A stretch of 9,365 nt of DNA, taken from positions 1 through 9,365 of the forward strand of contig CAYLOC010000135.1 of NCBI GenBank assembly GCA_964385195.1, written 5' to 3'. This DNA comes from CAYLOC01 sp964385195. Lineage in GTDB: Bacteria; Actinomycetota; Actinomycetes; Propionibacteriales; Nocardioidaceae. The position numbers and the translations under genes are program-made. The notes beneath the pieces are model-generated. The model was given only the letters and a program-made list of their open reading frames with translations. It did not search any database and had not been told where the DNA came from. This document shows positions 6,875 through 9,365 of the stretch, piece after piece. How positions within the stretch are numbered: position 1 is the first letter of the stretch; each line of letters starts with the position of its first letter.

Positions 6875-7627
6875 CTAGAGGCCGAGGAGGTCGAGGAGTG
6901 GGCCGAGCTCGTCGGGTCGCAGCGGCCGGACCTGCCCCGGGGCCAGCGTGTCGAGCCGGACCGGGCCGATCGCCGTACGACATAACCGAAGCACCGGATG
7001 GCCCACCTCGTCGAGCAACCGCCGCACGATGCGGTTGCGCCCTTCGTGGATCGACAGCTCCACCATGGAACGGTCTGCGGCGGTGTCGGTGACGGTACAG
7101 GAGTGCACCTCAACGGTCCGGCCATCCACCGTGACACCCTCCAGCAACCGGCGGCGTACCGCGGCGCGGACCACCCCCTCCACCTGCGCGAGGTAGGTCT
7201 TGCGGACTCCGTAGGACGGGTGGGTCATCCGGTGGGCGAACTCGCCGTCGTTGGTGAGCAGCAGGAGCCCTTCGGTGTCGGTGTCCAGCCTGCCCACGTG
7301 GAACAGCCGCTCCGGACGGTCCCGCACCAACGCCCGCAGATCGCTCCGGCCGCTCTCGTCGGCCATCGAGCTGACCATCCCCCGCGGCTTGTTCGCGACC
7401 AGGTATACGTGCGCAGCCGCGGTCGGAAGCCGCTGCCCGTCCACGCGGATCACCGCGTGCTCGGGGTCCACCTTCGCGCCGAGCCGGGTGACCACTTCAC
7501 CGTCAACCTCGACCCGGCCGTGTGCCATCAGCTCCTCGCAGCGGCGACGGCTGGCCACCCCGGCGCGGGCCAGCACCTTGTGCAGGCGTACTCGCGGGTC
7601 GTGCTCGTGGCCCGATTCGGCCGCCAT
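6875..7627 (-). CDS. rluB: 23S rRNA pseudouridine synthase, RsuA/RluB family
   Basis: The 250-residue product combines an N-terminal S4 RNA-binding domain (about 13-60, RLHKVLARAGVASRR) with an RsuA/RluB-type pseudouridine synthase domain. The catalytic aspartate is D115 in FHVGRLDTDTEGLLLLTNDG (109-128), and HEGRNRIVRRLLDEVGHPV (194-212) is the characteristic C-terminal motif. Family members isomerise uridines in 23S or 16S rRNA. The scpAB-linked actinobacterial member is normally called RluB (23S rRNA, around U2605 in E. coli numbering), so that specificity is inferred from context. The ATG shares one base with the scpB stop (TGATG), indicating coupled translation. The gene is the last of the scpA-scpB-rluB unit. 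Confidence 0.93.
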   Translation of the reverse strand: MAAESGHEHDPRVRLHKVLARAGVASRRRCEELMAHGRVEVDGEVVTRLGAKVDPEHAVIRVDGQRLPTAAAHVYLVANKPRGMVSSMADESGRSDLRALVRDRPERLFHVGRLDTDTEGLLLLTNDGEFAHRMTHPSYGVRKTYLAQVEGVVRAAVRRRLLEGVTVDGRTVEVHSCTVTDTAADRSMVELSIHEGRNRIVRRLLDEVGHPVLRLCRTAIGPVRLDTLAPGQVRPLRPDELGPLLDLLGL

Positions 7628-8187
7628 CAGGCTTCCGGCGTGGCCCGGTCCAGCACGTCCTCGTCCAGTTCGCTCATCTCGGGAAGGTACGGCGCGATCT
7701 CGGGCAGCTCGGAGATGTCGGACAGGCCGACCCGCTCCAGGAAGTAGCCGGTCGTGCGATACAGGTGCGCTCCGGTCTCGTCATCCTGGCCGGCCTCCTC
7801 CACCAGACCACGCGTGACGAGTGTGCGCATGACGCCGTCGACGGACACCCCGCGGATGGCCGAGACCCGGGCACGGCTCACCGGCTGGCGGTAGGCGACC
7901 ACTGCGAGCGTTTCCAGGGCCGCCTGGGTCAGCCGCGCCTGCTGGCCGTCGCGGACGAACGCCTCGACGACGTCGGCGTAGTCCTCACGGGAGTAGAACC
8001 GCCACCCTGCGCCGGATCGACGCAGGTCGAAGCCGCGTCCGGTGGTGGTGTACTCCTCGGCCATGTCCTCCAGTGCCTGTTCTACCTCGGCCGGGGGCGC
8101 ATCGACCGCCTGGGCGAGGCGCAGGTGGTCCAGCGGCTCGTCGGTCACCATCAGCACCGCCTCCAGCGCGGGTTTGACGTCAGTCAC
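7627..8187 (-). CDS. scpB: Segregation and condensation protein B
   Basis: ScpB is the winged-helix (kite) subunit that dimerises and binds ScpA in the SMC-ScpAB condensin, which organises and segregates the chromosome. The 186-residue product has the family core LTQAALETLAVVAYRQPVSR (86-105), then IRGVSVDGVMRTLVTRGLVEE (111-131) and HLYRTTGYFLERVGLSDISELP (141-162), followed by an acidic tail. The GTG start is set by AAGGAG 4 nt upstream and by the match of residues 5-12 to the family N-terminus. It overlaps the scpA stop by 8 nt (GTGACTGA). The frame is open upstream, but that region is scpA in another frame. Confidence 0.95.
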   Translation of the reverse strand: MTDVKPALEAVLMVTDEPLDHLRLAQAVDAPPAEVEQALEDMAEEYTTTGRGFDLRRSGAGWRFYSREDYADVVEAFVRDGQQARLTQAALETLAVVAYRQPVSRARVSAIRGVSVDGVMRTLVTRGLVEEAGQDDETGAHLYRTTGYFLERVGLSDISELPEIAPYLPEMSELDEDVLDRATPEA

Positions 8188-9043
8188 GGGGCTCCTTACC
8201 GTCCGGGACCCCGGCGTCCTCGCCGGGCTCGGTCTCTGCGTGCATGTCGTACTCGTCCAGTGTCTCGTCGTCGAACTCGTCCGCGCCCCCGGTCCAGCGG
8301 ATGTGCAACTCCGACAGTGCGGAGACCTGCTCGAAGGCGACCATCCCGAGGCGGAACAGCTCCAAAAGCGCGAGGAACCGGGCAACGGTCGTGAGCAGGT
8401 CCGGTGCGTCCGCGGACAGCGCGCGGAACGTGCTCCTGCCGGTGCGCTGCAGACGCTCGGCGATGGTGACACCCTGCTCCCGGACACTGACCTGCGGGGC
8501 GTGCAGGTGGTCCAGGGCCAGCGTCGGCTCCTCCTTCGGCTCCAGCGCCTTCGCTGCCAGCGCGGCGAACTGCTCCAGGCCGACGTTGATGACCACATCG
8601 GGCAGGATGTCGGCGTACCGTGGCTCCAGCCCCACCGAGCGTGGCACCCGCCGGGACACTTCGGCCATCCGCTGTTCCAGCACCCCGGCGACCTGCTTGA
8701 ACGCCCGGTACTGCAGCAACCGGGCGAACAGCAGGTCGCGAGCCTCCAGCAACGCCAGATCGTCCTCGTCCTCGATCTCTGCCGCCGGCAGCAGTCGGAC
8801 GATCTTCAGGTCCAGCAGGGTTGCTGCGACGACGAGGAAGCTCGTGGTCTGTTCCAGGTCCCAGTCCGGCCCACCTTCCTGGATGTGCGCCACGAACTCA
8901 TCGGTCACCCGGGACAGCGCCACCTCGGTGATGTCGAGCTGGTGCTTGGCGATCAGCTGCAGGAGCAGGTCGAAGGGGCCCTCGAAGTTGTCCAGGTGGA
9001 CCGCGAAGCCCTCCGCGGGCTGGGCGTCCAAGTCAGAACTCAT
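8180..9043 (-). CDS. scpA: Segregation and condensation protein A
   Basis: ScpA is the kleisin that bridges the two SMC heads and carries the ScpB dimer. The 287-residue product begins its conserved region at FAVHLDNFEGPFDLLLQLI (13-31), the SMC-neck-binding N-domain. It continues with LLDLKIVRLLP (76-86) and an acidic middle, and ends in the winged-helix domain that contacts the SMC cap, TVARFLALLELFRLGMVAFEQ (219-239). A low-complexity acidic tail follows. An in-frame TAG lies two codons upstream, so the ATG at 9043 is the first possible start. No Shine-Dalgarno sequence precedes it, and a short frame with a strong one overlaps it by 11 nt. In many actinobacteria parA lies directly upstream; it is not within the 322 bp visible here. 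Confidence 0.96.
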   Translation of the reverse strand: MSSDLDAQPAEGFAVHLDNFEGPFDLLLQLIAKHQLDITEVALSRVTDEFVAHIQEGGPDWDLEQTTSFLVVAATLLDLKIVRLLPAAEIEDEDDLALLEARDLLFARLLQYRAFKQVAGVLEQRMAEVSRRVPRSVGLEPRYADILPDVVINVGLEQFAALAAKALEPKEEPTLALDHLHAPQVSVREQGVTIAERLQRTGRSTFRALSADAPDLLTTVARFLALLELFRLGMVAFEQVSALSELHIRWTGGADEFDDETLDEYDMHAETEPGEDAGVPDGKEPRD

Positions 9044-9089
9044 CGTCTAGGACACGCTCTAGGCTCGAGACCTCGGGTGGACTCTGCAT
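9033..9089 (-). CDS. Possible leader peptide overlapping the scpA start
   Basis: An 18-codon frame, MQSPPEVSSLERVLDDEF, starts with ATG at 9089. It is preceded at 10 nt by GGAGGAGGT (9100-9108 on the minus strand), the best Shine-Dalgarno match in the window apart from that of the LtaS-like gene. Its stop lies 8 nt past the A of the scpA ATG, so a ribosome ending here could reinitiate at scpA, which has no ribosome binding site of its own. Two of its leucines use CTA, a rare codon in GC-rich genomes. An upstream in-frame ATG (9110) and GTG (9248) would give longer versions. I recognise no homologue, and the frame may be chance. Confidence 0.3.
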   Translation of the reverse strand: MQSPPEVSSLERVLDDEF

Positions 9090-9153
9090 CCCGGGTGCTA
9101 CCTCCTCCATAGCCTCTCGCCCCCCATCCCGAGCATGGTCCGGGTGGGGCACA

Positions 9154-9365
9154 GTGCACCCACCGAAGCGGTACCTGAACATCGACACTCCAGAACCTGT
9201 CCAAGCCGTCCCGGTGCCCCTCGGCGGCGCGTACGTCGACTTCGCCACGACGATACTAGAGACGGGGTGCCGGCGGGGCGAGGCACAAGGCCTGCACGTC
9301 GAAGACGTGCGGAACGGACGGATACGGCCGTTTCCTCCGGCGCCGGAGCAGCCGGCGTCCCGTTG
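9154..9365 (+). pseudogene. Tyrosine recombinase (phage/Xer integrase) fragment, cut by the window end
   Basis: A plus-strand frame, open to the window end, reads KRYLNIDTPEPVQAVPVPLG (9166-9225), then AYVDFATTILETGCRRGEAQ (9226-9285), then GLHVEDVRNGRIRP (9286-9327). TGCRRGEAQGLHVEDV closely matches the box I consensus of tyrosine recombinases, TGLRRGEALGLRWEDV, in which the first R is catalytic. The preceding part resembles the 'R-Y-L-T-x-E-x-V-x-A' start of the catalytic domain. No N-terminal SAM-like core-binding domain is present: the nearest in-frame start is a GTG at 9154 and the next gene begins at 9043 on the other strand. Codons such as ATA, CTA, ACA and CAA are unlike the neighbours. 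After GRIRP the similarity fades. I infer a truncated, probably decayed integrase. The box II and tyrosine region would lie outside the window. Confidence 0.5.

Noticed and set aside
9253..9258. TAGTAT on the minus strand as a promoter for scpA
   Set aside because: It fits a -10 box but has no -35 at proper spacing and lies inside the integrase-like frame; it would give a leader of about 200 nt. The true scpA promoter is not established.
9294..9310. Perfect hairpin GCACGTC-GAA-GACGTGC
   Set aside because: It falls within the integrase-like codons for LHVEDV, is short, and has no T-tract. A terminator for an unseen gene on the right remains possible but unsupported.
9335..9348. 14-bp perfect palindrome CTCCGGCGCCGGAG
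   Set aside because: It is a GC-only type of palindrome, expected at appreciable frequency at this base composition, with no loop and no associated promoter. It lies where the integrase similarity fades, so it could still matter as a junction.
9268..9365. Second open plus-strand frame (VPAGRGTRPARRRRAERTD...) at the right end
   Set aside because: Its codons include CGA, ACA, AGG, AGA and CCT with no third-position GC bias, and it has no motif. The overlapping frame with the recombinase signature is better supported.
1..9365. CRISPR arrays, insertion sequence ends, riboswitches, defence genes
   Set aside because: I saw no regularly spaced direct repeats, transposase signatures or riboswitch-like conserved cores. 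Apart from the recombinase fragment, nothing in the window suggests a defence or mobile system.

Overview
The base composition is that of a high-GC actinobacterium: third codon positions are mostly G or C, GTG and TTG starts occur, and one start looks leaderless. Gene order supports this. The minus strand carries scpA-scpB-rluB, then tyrA-cmk-plsC-der. Much of this order is familiar from Actinomycetota; in Mycobacterium it runs parA-scpA-scpB-rluB-cmk-der. I cannot name a genus from the sequence alone.

Layout from left to right. A tRNA-Pro(GGG) lies on the minus strand at 32-105. An intergenic space of about 215 bp holds its probable promoter, a 44-bp imperfect palindrome and the start signals of a plus-strand gene. 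That gene, 321-2288, encodes a membrane-anchored LtaS-type phosphoglycerol transferase. It converges on the minus-strand genes at a strong two-part hairpin, probably a bidirectional terminator. Reading leftward, the tyrA-cmk-plsC-der block (6200 to 2354) covers tyrosine synthesis, CMP phosphorylation, phospholipid acylation and ribosome assembly. A plus-strand GNAT acetyltransferase (6295-6837) separates it from rluB-scpB-scpA (9043 to 6875), which covers 23S rRNA pseudouridylation and the two non-SMC condensin subunits.

The minus-strand genes are tightly packed. Three junctions have the same 8-nt start/stop overlap, scpB/rluB share one base, and tyrA and cmk are 11 nt apart, so translation is probably coupled. 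These are housekeeping genes, and I do not see an unknown multi-gene system. The less ordinary parts are at the edges. At the right end, where parA often lies, a plus-strand frame matches the first-arginine region of tyrosine recombinases but lacks the N-terminal domain. An 18-codon frame with an excellent ribosome binding site overlaps the scpA start. At the left, a palindrome sits directly upstream of the LtaS-like gene.
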